From Marinitoga lauensis (GTDB lineage: Bacteria > Thermotogota > Thermotogae > Petrotogales > Petrotogaceae): DNA of 64,000 nt. The stretch is from positions 62,001 through 126,000 of the forward strand of contig NZ_QHLX01000001.1 in NCBI RefSeq assembly GCF_004135675.1. The letters run 5' to 3'. The notes under the pieces were generated by a model. That model was not told where the DNA came from, made no database searches, and was given only the letters and a program-made list of their open reading frames with translations. Positions 8,225 through 18,262 of this stretch are shown in pieces. Every line of letters begins with the position of its first letter. Within the stretch, counting starts at the first letter, position 1. The position numbers and the translations under genes are program-made.

Positions 8225-10092
8225 GTTCCACCTTGATTTTTTTTAGTATATTTAATGCCTCATCTACCTTAGAATAATCATCAAACCAATATTCTTCTAA
8301 TAATGGTTTTATTTCAAATTCAATAATATCGTTATACCAAACATCAAAATCATTAACTACATCTTTAGGTGTAAAATAACTATGTCCTATTCTAAAATCC
8401 TTTCCTAAATCTTCTTCAATTAATTTGTTTAACTCACTAATGTTTTTGATTAAAATATCAATGTTATTATCTTCAATTTTTTTTCTTTTAAATGATTTTT
8501 AAAGTTCTCATTATTAAATGCAGGGTCTAATGAAAAAAAGACAAATCTTCTTCTTAAAGCATAGTCTACTAAAGCTATGGACCTATCAGCAGTATTCATA
8601 GTTCCAATTATATATATATTATCTGGAATATAAAAGTATTTTTCAGGTTGGTAAGTTAATGATATTTTGTATTCATCTCCTCTTTTATCACTTTCTAATA
8701 ATAACATTAATTCTCCAAAGATTTTGCTTAAATTCCCCTATTAATTTCATCAATAATAAATAAATAATTATTATTAGGATTATCTTTTGCTTTTTCAACA
8801 AAATTATAAAAAATTCCCTTTTTTAATTCAAACCCTCCAGCATTTGTGGGTTTATATCCCATAATAAATTCTTCATATGAATAAGATTGATGAAATTGAA
8901 CAGTTTCAATATTATCTTCTTCAATTTCCATCAAAAGTGCAATTTTTTTTGCTAAAAATGTTTTTCCTACACCGGGAGGTCCTTGCAATATAATATTCTT
9001 TTTTCTTTTTAATAATTCAATTATTTTTTTAATCTCTTCTTTTTCAAGAAAAATATTTTTGAAAAAATCATTTTCACTATATGTATATCTCTTATTAAAT
9101 AAATATTTCCATAAACTATTATTTATTATAATATAATTCCCATTATTATCAATAAACTTTAATAATGCTTTATCTCTAAGTTCTTGCAACGTCTGGCTAA
9201 CAGTCCGATCTATAGTATTGTTATTTGGAAATATATTACTCAAATCTTTTTTATATATTGAGAGAAATTCTTTCCTCGAAAATTCATCTTTCTCCATTTT
9301 AAAAATCATTTTTGCTACTTCATATTGCCATTCATTTAAAATAGAAATATTTGCTTTAAATAATATTTCATCATATTTATTTAAATAAGAAATAATTTTT
9401 TCAATTGAAAACAATTCATCATTATATTTTTTTATAGATTTAAAATCATTAATAATTTTATTATTTATTATATTATTAATATTTTTTTCAATATAATCAA
9501 AGTTAACATGCATTTTTCCTTTCTCAAAATATATACTAAATCTAAATGCGTTTTTAAAGTCTCTTCCTATTGGAAAAAAAAACAAAAAACAAGCATCATC
9601 ACCAAAACTATGATTCCAATCAAATCCTTTTGCTTTATATATATAATTATGTTTTTTTAAAGTTGTATTATTCACTATATATTTTCCAATTATATTTAAG
9701 AAATATTCCACAGTACTTTTCACATTTGAATAATATATCCCAAAAAGAATTTTAAAATTATTCCAACTACGTAAAATGTCTTTATCATAATCTTTAGAAA
9801 TATCATTCTTTATTTTTTCTATATCAGATAATGAAATGTCATTTTCATTTATAATTTTTTTTATAATTTTTATTCTTATTAATTGTATTGGTCCTATCTT
9901 ATCATTTTTATAACTCTTATATTTATTGTATAGTTTATTCAAATCATCTTTTTTCATTTTTTTTATAACCTTTATAAATAATTCGATATCATTTTTGTAT
10001 TGATTCAGTTTTTTCGATAATGATAATAAATATTTTCCCATTTCATTAATTTCTTTTTCATCATATTTTTTTTCTTCATTAGTAATATCCAT
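8214..10092 (-). CDS. mcrB: McrB-like AAA+ GTPase with a winged-helix-like insert
   Basis: After repair this is a protein of about 625 residues. Residues 1-290 are a charged, helical N-terminal region with no family I recognise. At about 295-340 the stretch SQTLQELRDKALLKFI...GNYIII resembles the C-terminal winged helix of DpnI-like nucleases and could recognise DNA. The AAA+ motor follows, with Walker A LQGPPGVGKTFLAKKI, Walker B YLFIIDEINRG, the McrB-type IIGTMNTADRSIALVDYALRRRF segment and a C-terminal RIGHSYF element. Two one-base deletions (near 8735 in GGGG and near 8480 in an A run) split it. It starts 14 bases after addA and overlaps mcrC. Confidence 0.83.
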
Positions 10093-10106
10093 ATTACTGC
10101 CCCTCG

Positions 10107-13100
10107 CTAAATTAATAATATTCTATTAACTAATTTTTCTTCAAAATTTTCATCATATGCAACTTCAATTATTTTTCCGTTTTTCAGACTGATAATATAA
10201 CCTTTGATTGGATTTTCAAAATCTTTTAATAGATACATATAAAATTGCAGTTGAAATTTATAATCTTCAATCTTTTTAGAGTTATTTAAATCAGAATATT
10301 TATAATCCAATATTTCTATATTATTATTTTCATCAAAAACAACTCTATCTGGAACTCCAAAAATCATATATTCCTTATTTTCAATCACTTTTCTTTTTAC
10401 CAATCTCCACTCTGTTTTGAACTTTTTATATGAAAATAATCTTTTTATTAACTCATTATCAAGTTTTTCAGGTAATTTTCCTGCTTTAATTAAATATTGA
10501 ATTTGACTAAAATTATTTACACTCTCCATTAATGAATGCAATTCAGTGCCTTTTAATAAAAATTCCTGTTCTTTAAAAAAATCATATTCTCCTATTGTTA
10601 CATATCCTTCTTCTGTTAAATCATCAGAATTTTCTTCTTTTTTTAATTCGTTTATTATATATGTTGGAGCAATATACTTTTTATATGCTAATTCAGTTAA
10701 ATCACTCAAATTTTTTTCATTTATTTGAGTTTCTTTTTTTACCTCTTTATTTTTAAGATCTATTTCCTGAACATCTAAATCATTTTCTGAAATTATATCT
10801 CTGGCTTCATAATTTAATTTCATAAATAAATCTGAATAATATTTAATATTATTAGAATCGTTTTTTTGTGGTTTGATTATTGGAATCAACATTTCTTTTG
10901 GTCTGGTTATTGCAACATACATTAATCTTAAAGCTTCCGTATCTTCAAGAAATTTATTAATATCAAATATTCTGGTAAAGTCTTTCCCTAACTCTATTCT
11001 CAATTTATCTTTTATATCCCTGGTAATTCAGGATTATTTTTTATTTTCTTAAAAAATAGTTGTTTTAAAACAAAGTATCTTAAATTATTTTCAGGTAATG
11101 AAAATTCTATATTTTCTTTAGAAATTTTCTTATCAGAACCTGCTTTTTCATCTATATTTAAACTTATTCCTTTTCCCAAACTTCCAAGTATTACAATTGG
11201 AAATTCAAGACCTTTAGATTTGTGAATAGTCAATACTTTTACTACATTTTGCTTTTCATCTTCTATTGCCGCTTCACTTTCAGATACCTCTGACGTTTTC
11301 TTTAATAATCTTATTAATTCTGCAAAAGAAACGGCTAATGTGTTATATTGTTCTGCTTCATTAATTAGTTTTTTTACATTTGCAATTGCGTAATGAGAAT
11401 CTGGTAATAACGTTAATTTTGAGAAGTAATTATTTTCTGTTATAATACCTTTTAATATATGTGTTGGTTTTAAGTAATATCTTAATTCAACATACTTTTC
11501 TAATACCTCAAATCCTTTTATTTCATCTTTATTTAAAATTGATTTATTTTTTTGAACTGTTTCGTATAATGATTTATATTTATTTTCTCTTTTTTTCTTA
11601 ATTATTTCATTTAATTTTTGAAAAGTAATTCCAACCATTAATGACATCATATAACTGGTAAAATTAAAGTCATTATGAGGATTTTGAATAGCGTATAATG
11701 CAGAAAAAACTGTTTGAACTTCATTTTTATCATAAAAAGATTTACTTCCAAGTATGTAAAATGGTATATTAAACTTCTTAAACGCAGCTCTAATTCCTTC
11801 TTCCGAATTTTTTAAATCTCTCAGTAATATTGCAATATCTTTATATTCTATTTCTTTTTCTTCAAAAACTATTTTACCATTCTTTCTTTTTCTGAACTTC
11901 ATCTTTTTTCCAATCAAAGATTTTATGGTTTTAGCTATTGTTTCATACTCTTCTTTTTGAGTTGAAATAACGTATTTAATTCTATATTTATCCTCTTTTT
12001 CTCTGGAAATAGAGGGAATTATATCATTTTCATCAATTTTTTCATAATCTGAAGTATCTTTATCATCACTAAATAATAGATTTTCGAAAATATCCCTATA
12101 TTCCTCTTTTACTTCTTTATATCCATCTAAAGTCTTTTCGCTAAATAACACTTTTTCTGAAAATTCATTGGCAAATTCCACAATTTCTGCATTAGAACGT
12201 CTATTAACCCTTAACTGGAATTTACTATTTTCATCAAATTCATTTTCTGTAACTGCAAAAACAGAAACATCTGCTCCTCTAAATCTATATATAGACTGTT
12301 TTCTGTCACCTACATAAAAAATATAATTCTTTTTATCTTCATGAATATTATCAAATAATGCTTTTTGAAGAAAGTTAGTATCCTGATATTCATCAACAAT
12401 AATATATTTAAATTTATTTTTATATTTTTCTTTTATTCTTTCATCTTTTAATGTTTCAAGGGTTTTATCAAGAACACCTTTAAAATCAAATTGAAACTGA
12501 TCGGTTGTGTATAAATTGTATATTTCCTGGGCTATAAACACGGATTTTTGAAATAGCCATAATACATCATTATAATCCTTATTATATAATTCAAATGGAG
12601 GAATAGAACTCATTTTCATTTCAGTTCTCCAATTTTTCAACGTTTCTAATAATACCTTTTTAAAGGTATCCAATCCCAATTCCTGAAGTATGTATTTCAA
12701 AGATGAATTAAATTTTTCTTCGTTTCCTAATAATTCGAATATTATTTTTTTTACTACTTCTCTTCTTTCAAGAGGTAAGAAATATGTAATTTCATCAATA
12801 TCTGTATTTTTATTTTCATATAATAAAAATAGTATTTTTAATGTATTATATACCGATTTTTCTATTTCAATGTCCATTCTTAATTCATTTATTATTGTAA
12901 AATTTGGATCTACACCTATTGCAATATTGTTTTCCCTTAGAATTCTTGAACAAAAACTATCTATTGTCATTATCCATGAATGATTTAAATTTGTTTTAAT
13001 CTGTCGCCAATATTTATAATTTTTTCCACTTTCTATCTTTTCATCTATTTTTTCCAGTATCCTTTCTTTCATTTCTCCTGCAGCTTTATTTGTAAAAGTA

Positions 13101-13276
13101 ACCGCCAGGATATTTTGAACTATATCTGGATAATTTTCTTTTTCATATTTTTCCAGTATAGCTATATAATATTGAGTTATTGTATATGTTTTTCCTGTTC
13201 CAGCAGATGCGGATATAAAATAATTTTTATCTAAATTCTTTTTCATTTTGTCTATATCAAGAACTTCTATCATCAT
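10107..13276 (-). CDS. addA: ATP-dependent helicase/nuclease subunit A (AddA/RexA)
   Basis: This is a UvrD-type superfamily 1 helicase fused to a RecB-like nuclease, about 1056 residues. It shows Walker A SASAGTGKTYT, AVTFTNKAAGEMKERI, the helicase motif IIVDEYQDTNFLQ, motif III GDRKQSIYRFRGAD, the motif V-like TIHKSKGLEFPIV and motif VI LRLMYVAITRPKE. The C terminus has the nuclease core VPDRVV...ILDYKYSDL. With AddB it resects double-strand ends for recombination and degrades foreign linear DNA. The start overlaps the end of addB; ATG at 13276 follows GGGGTGAA. One missing G near 11020 breaks the frame. Confidence 0.93.
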
Positions 13277-16200
13277 TTTCACCCCGTAATTTTAAAAGGT
13301 CATTTTTTGTTAAATGTTTCCTTTCTTTAAAAGAATATTTTCCATTCCAGCTCATTAAACTGCATAATTTATAATATTCACACTTATTATTCCAGCCAAT
13401 TTTACAGGCATAATATTTTTCCTTCGCATTTTGATTTTTATAACCTTTTAATTTAAGATAATCTAAAAATCTATATTTTAACTTTTTTTCATCATTAATA
13501 AAAACAGGATAATATTCTGAATTTTTTATTGCATCAATAATTTCATTGATCCAATTTTCAAGTTCATTTAATGTTACTTTTTCATACGATTTTGAATTTC
13601 CAAAATATTTAATATATATATAATCCTCCTCAATTTTTATCCAATTTAAAGATGTATATTTTTTTCTGTTGTTTTCACTCATTGGCATAAAACTTAAAAA
13701 TATTGATTTTTCATTTAGCTTTTCTTTCCAGTCGTTATTATTTATAAGCGTTAAATAATAAAATAATAACTGATCTGTTTGATAACTTTCGCTATTTTTA
13801 TAATCAATTACTGAATAACTAATATTTTCATTATTGTGTTTTGGAATAGCTTTTATATTTCCCTTTTCGTCATATTCTTCATTAAAAATCAGGTCCTTAT
13901 CTAAAATATCTATTCTATCTATTCTTGCGAAAAGATTATAATTATTATATTTTCCTGAGATTGAAGATTCAGTTTCTAAAACTTTATTATATAAAATACT
14001 GTTATTTCCTTTATATAGAATATATTTATTTACTAAAATTTCTACGACATTTACTAATTCATTAGAAATATTCTCTATTTCAATTTCTTTTACAACTTTG
14101 TATGATCTTAATTCCTCAACTCCAGAATTATCCCATTCTTGAAGCGCAATTGTTTTTATTTCATTATATAGTTTTTCTTTATTTTGTATTAAACCTTTTA
14201 TGTTATTATATGTTGGATATTTGTCAAACAAAACCTTCATTATTCGATGTTTTAAATTACCGATATAGAATATTGAAAAATCCTTATTCGTTATTATCCT
14301 GGCTACATTACTTAAATAATATTTAAACGGGCAATCCACATAAGTGGATATTTTGTGATGACTGATTTCACCAATTTTTGTTTTATCATTTAATTTCCAA
14401 TTTATATTATTTTTCTTATCTTCAAGATTTTTTATTTCATCAATTATTTCTTTTATACCTGTAACTTCTGAATTCAATTTATTATAAGAAAAATACAATG
14501 CGGCCTGTTCGAATGAATATATTTCATCTGGATTTTCTGGAATTATTTCCTCACTTTTAATAAAGAATGGATATTCTTCTATTTCACCTATTATTTTTTC
14601 TAAATCTTTTTGATATGGCGATATCAATATTTCCTCTCCAGAAAGTGTTGCCTTTGGATAGGTAAATATCACATTATCAGAAAAAAGCATGGATATAAAC
14701 AGATTTTCTCTGAATTGTAATTCAGAGATTTTTGAATAATTATTAGTTTGTGTTATTTGGGATAATAATGGATTTATAGCAATTGAAGGATAATTCTTAT
14801 CTGTAAAGGCTACAAATATTTTATATTTTTTATATACAAACCTTGAATCATTTAATGTAAAAATCTCTACCGTATTTGAGTATCTTTCAGAAATTCTATA
14901 TTTTTCTGTTTCAATAAGACTGACAAGAATATTATAAAATTTTGAAAGTTTTATATTACCCTGTATCAATTTTTCTAAGTTTCTCTCTGTTTTTAACAAT
15001 AATTCCTGAAATTTATATAATGCATTAAATTCACTTTCAACCTTTTCTATATTCGCAATATTTATTATTCCTTCGTTTAACCATTTACTTAATAACTTTC
15101 TATAATAACTTAATTCAAAGTCATTTCTGTCTATTTCTTCTAATAATTCAAATAAATTTTTAAATATTACATATAATTCTTCTAATTCCGCATTTAACTT
15201 TTCTAATCTTTCTTTTTCATCGGATTTTTCTAACTCCAATTTAACATCATTTAATTTAGTATCTATTGTGCTTAACCATTTGCTTTTTCTTGATTCAAGT
15301 GATGATTTTGGATAATCATAATATAAATTTAAGCTCTTTAACAACGCTTCTATTTCATCAATGGATAGGGATCTTTCGCCTCCATATCCTGCTTCTATAA
15401 GAGCGAGCAAGTCTTCTATTTCATATCCCGAATATTTTGTCTTTAATGGTAATAATAATTTAGTAACGATAATGCTTTCTGAGAGAGGTATATCATTTTT
15501 CAATCTATATGGAACTTTTAATTCTTCAAAAAATTCTGCAAAGGCATTTGCAGTTTGTGTATCTGGAACTATTATTCCAAAATCTTGAGGTTGATAACCT
15601 TCGTATACAATTTTTCTCTTTATTTCTTTTGCTAGATTCTCTATTTCTAAAACTGTATTCTTAAAATGGTAATTATAGAAATTTATATGTTTAAAAAGCG
15701 TTTTTATATTTTTTCTTCTTGAATCAAATTTAAACCCAGAGTCTTTTAAAAAGGTTATTATTTTTTCAAGACTTTTAAATGAGTCTTCATTGATTGGATT
15801 CCAGGCAAAAAAATATACATTATCAAACATGTTAAATAACTCTTTTAATACCTTTGTAAGTATAGGTGGAATATCAAAAAAACCACTTATTACAAGTGTT
15901 GTTCCAAGTTTATGCTCTATTTTAGGAAAATCCTCATAAAACCATTTATATATACTGATTTGATCATAATTTTTGTTTAAAGTTTTTGAATTATCAAACT
16001 TTGCATTTAATATATCTTCAAGTTTTTCTTCAAGATATTTATATAATCTAAAAAGATTATCATCACTTTCCATATCTCTATCTATTTCAGCATATAATTC
16101 ATTATGAGAAATAGTTTCTTTATCTTCAATTCTTGATATTTCCCATTTTTTTTCAAATATTTCAAGAAGATATTCTATTGATTGTTTTGATTTTGAAAGT

Positions 16201-16544
16201 GTTTTTAGATAATTTTTAAATTGAGGATTATTCTTTTCTTTTTCTATTAAATCCTCTAATTCTTTTGCTATATATGCTTTTAAAAAATCCCTATCTATAA
16301 AAACAGAAGAAGGTTCATATCTTCTAAACATTTCTACTGCATATTGATTTATAACTCTAAAAGCATCTCTATTTAATGTTTTATCGAGTTTTCTCGCAAC
16401 GCTTTCCGCTACTTGCTTAACATAATCACCAGAAGGTCCTATAAAAAGGAAATTCATAGGATCATATTCATAATATGGAATTATAAAATCAGCCAATTCC
16501 TCAAAATGTGTCTTTTTTAATTCAATTAATTTTACTTCTTTCAT
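13257..16544 (-). CDS. addB: ATP-dependent helicase/nuclease subunit B (AddB/RexB-like)
   Basis: The 1095-residue protein has the layout of AddB: an N-terminal inactive helicase-like region (FLFIGPSGDYVKQVAESVARKL), a long middle part, and a C-terminal RecB-type nuclease with ARIDRIDIL and YSVIDYKNS. One cysteine at VDCPFKYYL and three near the C terminus (CKIGWNNKCEYYKLC) form the four-Cys iron-sulfur staple known from AddB. The best start is ATG after CTGGAGG. The frame is intact over 3.3 kb, in contrast to many neighbours. It follows the TRD-protein gene by 28 bases and overlaps addA. Confidence 0.88.
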   Translation of the reverse strand: MKEVKLIELKKTHFEELADFIIPYYEYDPMNFLFIGPSGDYVKQVAESVARKLDKTLNRDAFRVINQYAVEMFRRYEPSSVFIDRDFLKAYIAKELEDLIEKEKNNPQFKNYLKTLSKSKQSIEYLLEIFEKKWEISRIEDKETISHNELYAEIDRDMESDDNLFRLYKYLEEKLEDILNAKFDNSKTLNKNYDQISIYKWFYEDFPKIEHKLGTTLVISGFFDIPPILTKVLKELFNMFDNVYFFAWNPINEDSFKSLEKIITFLKDSGFKFDSRRKNIKTLFKHINFYNYHFKNTVLEIENLAKEIKRKIVYEGYQPQDFGIIVPDTQTANAFAEFFEELKVPYRLKNDIPLSESIIVTKLLLPLKTKYSGYEIEDLLALIEAGYGGERSLSIDEIEALLKSLNLYYDYPKSSLESRKSKWLSTIDTKLNDVKLELEKSDEKERLEKLNAELEELYVIFKNLFELLEEIDRNDFELSYYRKLLSKWLNEGIINIANIEKVESEFNALYKFQELLLKTERNLEKLIQGNIKLSKFYNILVSLIETEKYRISERYSNTVEIFTLNDSRFVYKKYKIFVAFTDKNYPSIAINPLLSQITQTNNYSKISELQFRENLFISMLFSDNVIFTYPKATLSGEEILISPYQKDLEKIIGEIEEYPFFIKSEEIIPENPDEIYSFEQAALYFSYNKLNSEVTGIKEIIDEIKNLEDKKNNINWKLNDKTKIGEISHHKISTYVDCPFKYYLSNVARIITNKDFSIFYIGNLKHRIMKVLFDKYPTYNNIKGLIQNKEKLYNEIKTIALQEWDNSGVEELRSYKVVKEIEIENISNELVNVVEILVNKYILYKGNNSILYNKVLETESSISGKYNNYNLFARIDRIDILDKDLIFNEEYDEKGNIKAIPKHNNENISYSVIDYKNSESYQTDQLLFYYLTLINNNDWKEKLNEKSIFLSFMPMSENNRKKYTSLNWIKIEEDYIYIKYFGNSKSYEKVTLNELENWINEIIDAIKNSEYYPVFINDEKKLKYRFLDYLKLKGYKNQNAKEKYYACKIGWNNKCEYYKLCSLMSWNGKYSFKERKHLTKNDLLKLRGENDDRSS

Positions 16545-16572
16545 AATAACCTCCAGATTTTTAAATATAATA

Positions 16573-17147
16573 TTATGAATCTTTTTCTGATAAGCTTAAA
16601 AATACTTCATTTTCCAATAGCTCTTCTTTAATTTTTATATATTCTTTTAAAATGTTTTTTTCATTGTTAAAACTTTCTACTTTTTTTATTATTTCTTTTT
16701 GTATCCCTATTGGTGGAATTGAAACAATAAAATCTTCTAATACTCTTTTTTTATTATCTTAACTATTTTTCCATGTGAATTTTCTTCAAAATATTGCTTA
16801 TTATATTTATTATTAAGTTGTAACAATAAAAATTCAGGATATAAATCAAGAATCGTTATTCTTATATTGAAAAAAATCTGTGAGGATATTAATCTTTCAA
16901 CATCTTTATCAATTAATGTAGCATAAAAGTTAGTTCCCTTTGCTCTGAATATTATATCCCCTTTTTTTAAAAAATATTTCTCTATATTTCTGTTTTTATC
17001 ATATATAGCTCTCGATAATTCATTATATGAAATCTTATTTTCCTTAATATTTTTTGGTTTAATATATAAAATATCACCATCTTCCATCTCTGTTAAAGAT
17101 GGTGATAAAAATATATTTGATATTTCTTTTAATTTGTATTTTTTCAT
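16573..17147 (-). CDS. Half-size HsdS-like target-recognition-domain protein
   Basis: About 191 residues after repair. The first 145 resemble one type I specificity (HsdS) target-recognition domain: YKLKEISNIFLSPS, DILYIKPKNI, FLKKGDIIFRAKGTNF and PEFLLLQLN. Next come the usual PPIGIQKEIIKKVES linker and a coiled coil (NEKNILKEYIKIKEELL). Only one recognition domain is present, so it would need to act alone or as a dimer, and no hsdM or hsdR is in the window. It starts with ATG after AAAGGAGTGG and is the first gene of the addBA-mcrBC unit. A missing A near 16752 breaks the frame before the linker. Confidence 0.72.
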
Positions 17148-17165
17148 ACAACCACTCCTTTAGAT

Positions 17166-17324
17166 AAAAAGCAGGAACCTTAAAGAGCCTTTAATCTTGA
17201 ATTATAAGTCTTGAGTCTTATCTCCTTTACCCATCAAATGGATTCAACCATAGAAATAAAATAAAATGAGTCTTGAAGATGGTTAAAAAGGAAACAATAA
17301 AATTGCCTTTAATCAGGTTCCTGC
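17166..17324 (-). ncRNA. Structured leader or small RNA with a possible switch
   Basis: On the minus strand GCAGGAACC (17316-17324) pairs with GGTTCCTGC (17171-17179), which is followed by TTTTT. Just inside, TTAAAG pairs with CTTTAA. A second long-range helix pairs TCCTTT..CCATC with GATGG..AAAGGA. The 10-mer GATTAAAGGC occurs twice (17305-17314 and 17187-17196), so CTTTAA can pair with either copy. That allows two exclusive folds in front of the T run. It ends directly before the ribosome binding site of the TRD-protein gene. I recognise no Rfam-type consensus; it could be an attenuator or an independent small RNA. Confidence 0.5.
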
Positions 17325-17342
17325 CGAAGCGGATCATAAAAC

Positions 17343-17358
17343 AACCTTAAGAAAGGTT
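17343..17358 (-). terminator. Likely terminator after the DIP1984-family gene
   Basis: On the minus strand AACCTT-TCTT-AAGGTT-GTTTT begins at the stop codon of the upstream gene. The stem is only six base pairs, so it may be leaky. Confidence 0.5.
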
Positions 17359-17872
17359 ATTCATAATCCACTTCAATTGTCCAATTATTTTTTTCCACTA
17401 CTTTTTGTATGTTTCTCTTTTCTTTTTTATATTTCTTTATTTTTTCACTAATTTCATTTATATTCTTTTTTTGTTGTTCAATCATTTCATTAATTTCTTT
17501 CATATTTACATGTTCATCATCTCTTTTATATCTCAATTCATCTTTTTTATCTTCAATATAATTAATTAGTTTCACTTTTACTTTATCTAATTCATTAATA
17601 AATACTTCATAGCCTTCCATCATTTTTATTAAATCTACAAGCTTATATTTTTTATCATTAAAAATAACTTCACTTTTTGAATTTACTTCAAGAATTTTAG
17701 ATTCTATTTCTTTTTTCTTAAAAATTAATTTTTCCAATTTAGAAACAAGTGTTTCAATTTCTTCATTACTAATACCGGTTGAAATTCTAAAAAGAGTACT
17801 TATTTCTTCTTCTACTGTTTTAATTTCTCTCATGTAATCGTTTTTTAATAAAATTAATTCCTGTAATTTCAA
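17357..17872 (-). CDS. DIP1984/DUF6847-like coiled-coil protein
   Basis: The 171-residue, highly charged, almost entirely helical protein begins MKLQELILLKNDYMREI and ends NIQKVVEKNNWTIEVDYE. Both ends resemble the DIP1984 (septicolysin-like) family, whose members start MKL-E-L-R and end near NWT-E. Function is unknown. It starts with TTG after a full GGAGGTGA. The promoter is near consensus and overlaps a palindrome. It lies upstream of the TRD-addBA-mcrBC unit on the same strand, separated by a weak terminator and the structured RNA. The family call is moderate; the gene call is firm. Confidence 0.68.
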   Translation of the reverse strand: MKLQELILLKNDYMREIKTVEEEISTLFRISTGISNEEIETLVSKLEKLIFKKKEIESKILEVNSKSEVIFNDKKYKLVDLIKMMEGYEVFINELDKVKVKLINYIEDKKDELRYKRDDEHVNMKEINEMIEQQKKNINEISEKIKKYKKEKRNIQKVVEKNNWTIEVDYE

Positions 17873-17887
17873 AATCTCACCTCCATT

Positions 17888-17924
17888 TACAGTATATATT
17901 ATACTGCAAAAACATTAATTTGTC
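17888..17924 (-). promoter_or_regulatory. Consensus promoter with palindromic operator
   Basis: On the minus strand TTGACA (17919-17924) and TATAAT (17896-17901) are separated by exactly 17 bases. The -10 box is embedded in the palindrome CAGTATA-N3-TATACTG (17888-17904), a likely repressor site. It drives the DIP1984-like gene. Confidence 0.85.
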
Positions 17925-18016
17925 AAGTTAATTTAGAAAAAAGTTACTTTTATTATGTTTGTTTTTTAGAATTTTATCATATATAATAACAAAAACTCAT
18001 AATAATTAGGATTATA

Positions 18017-18059
18017 AAAATAACCGGGAATTTTCCCCGGTTATTTTATCATAATTTCT
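18017..18059. repeat. Left 43-bp target-site duplication of the IS element
   Basis: This is an exact 43-base direct repeat of 19976-20018, abutting the left terminal inverted repeat. It contains a complete bidirectional terminator hairpin (ACCGGGAATTTTCCCCGGT). Long duplications are typical of the IS1634 family. The rest of the interval 17925-18016 contains nothing I can assign. Confidence 0.95.
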
Positions 18060-18073
18060 CCTGAGTTTGACAG
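18060..18073 (+). repeat. IS left terminal inverted repeat
   Basis: CCTGAGTTTGACAG; a perfect inverted match to 19962-19975. Confidence 0.95.
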
Positions 18074-18197
18074 CGATTTCATGATTTTTGAAAAATCGAA
18101 ACGGTAGAATGCGGGTTTGCGACGATGAAAAGGGTGAAAATTGGGGGTTGAAAAATTTTTGTAGTGACACAAATATTTTTAACAATAGCGTTATATT

Positions 18198-18251
18198 CTT
18201 GATTTCATAATATTTTTGTGGTATAATAAGTAATGGTATTATGAAATCAAG
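18198..18251 (+). promoter_or_regulatory. Transposase promoter inside a 15-bp inverted repeat
   Basis: CTTGATTTCATAATA (18198-18212) is the exact complement of TATTATGAAATCAAG (18237-18251). The left arm contains the -35 TTGATT (18199-18204). The -10 TATAAT (18222-18227) lies in the loop, 17 bases downstream. The right arm abuts the ribosome binding site GAGGTG. Transcripts from this promoter start after the left arm, while read-through transcripts from outside would include both arms and could hide the ribosome binding site. Confidence 0.85.
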
Positions 18252-18262
18252 AGGTGATTTTT

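Noticed and set aside
16573..17147. Complete type I restriction-modification system
   Set aside because: Only half of an HsdS is present and neither a methyltransferase nor an HsdR-type translocase is encoded in the window.
17166..17324. 6S RNA, T-box or a known riboswitch class for the structured RNA
   Set aside because: I looked for the T-box AGGGTGG core, SAM, FMN, cobalamin, glycine, c-di-GMP and purine consensus blocks and the 6S bubble sequence; none is convincingly present. A divergent 6S RNA is not excluded.
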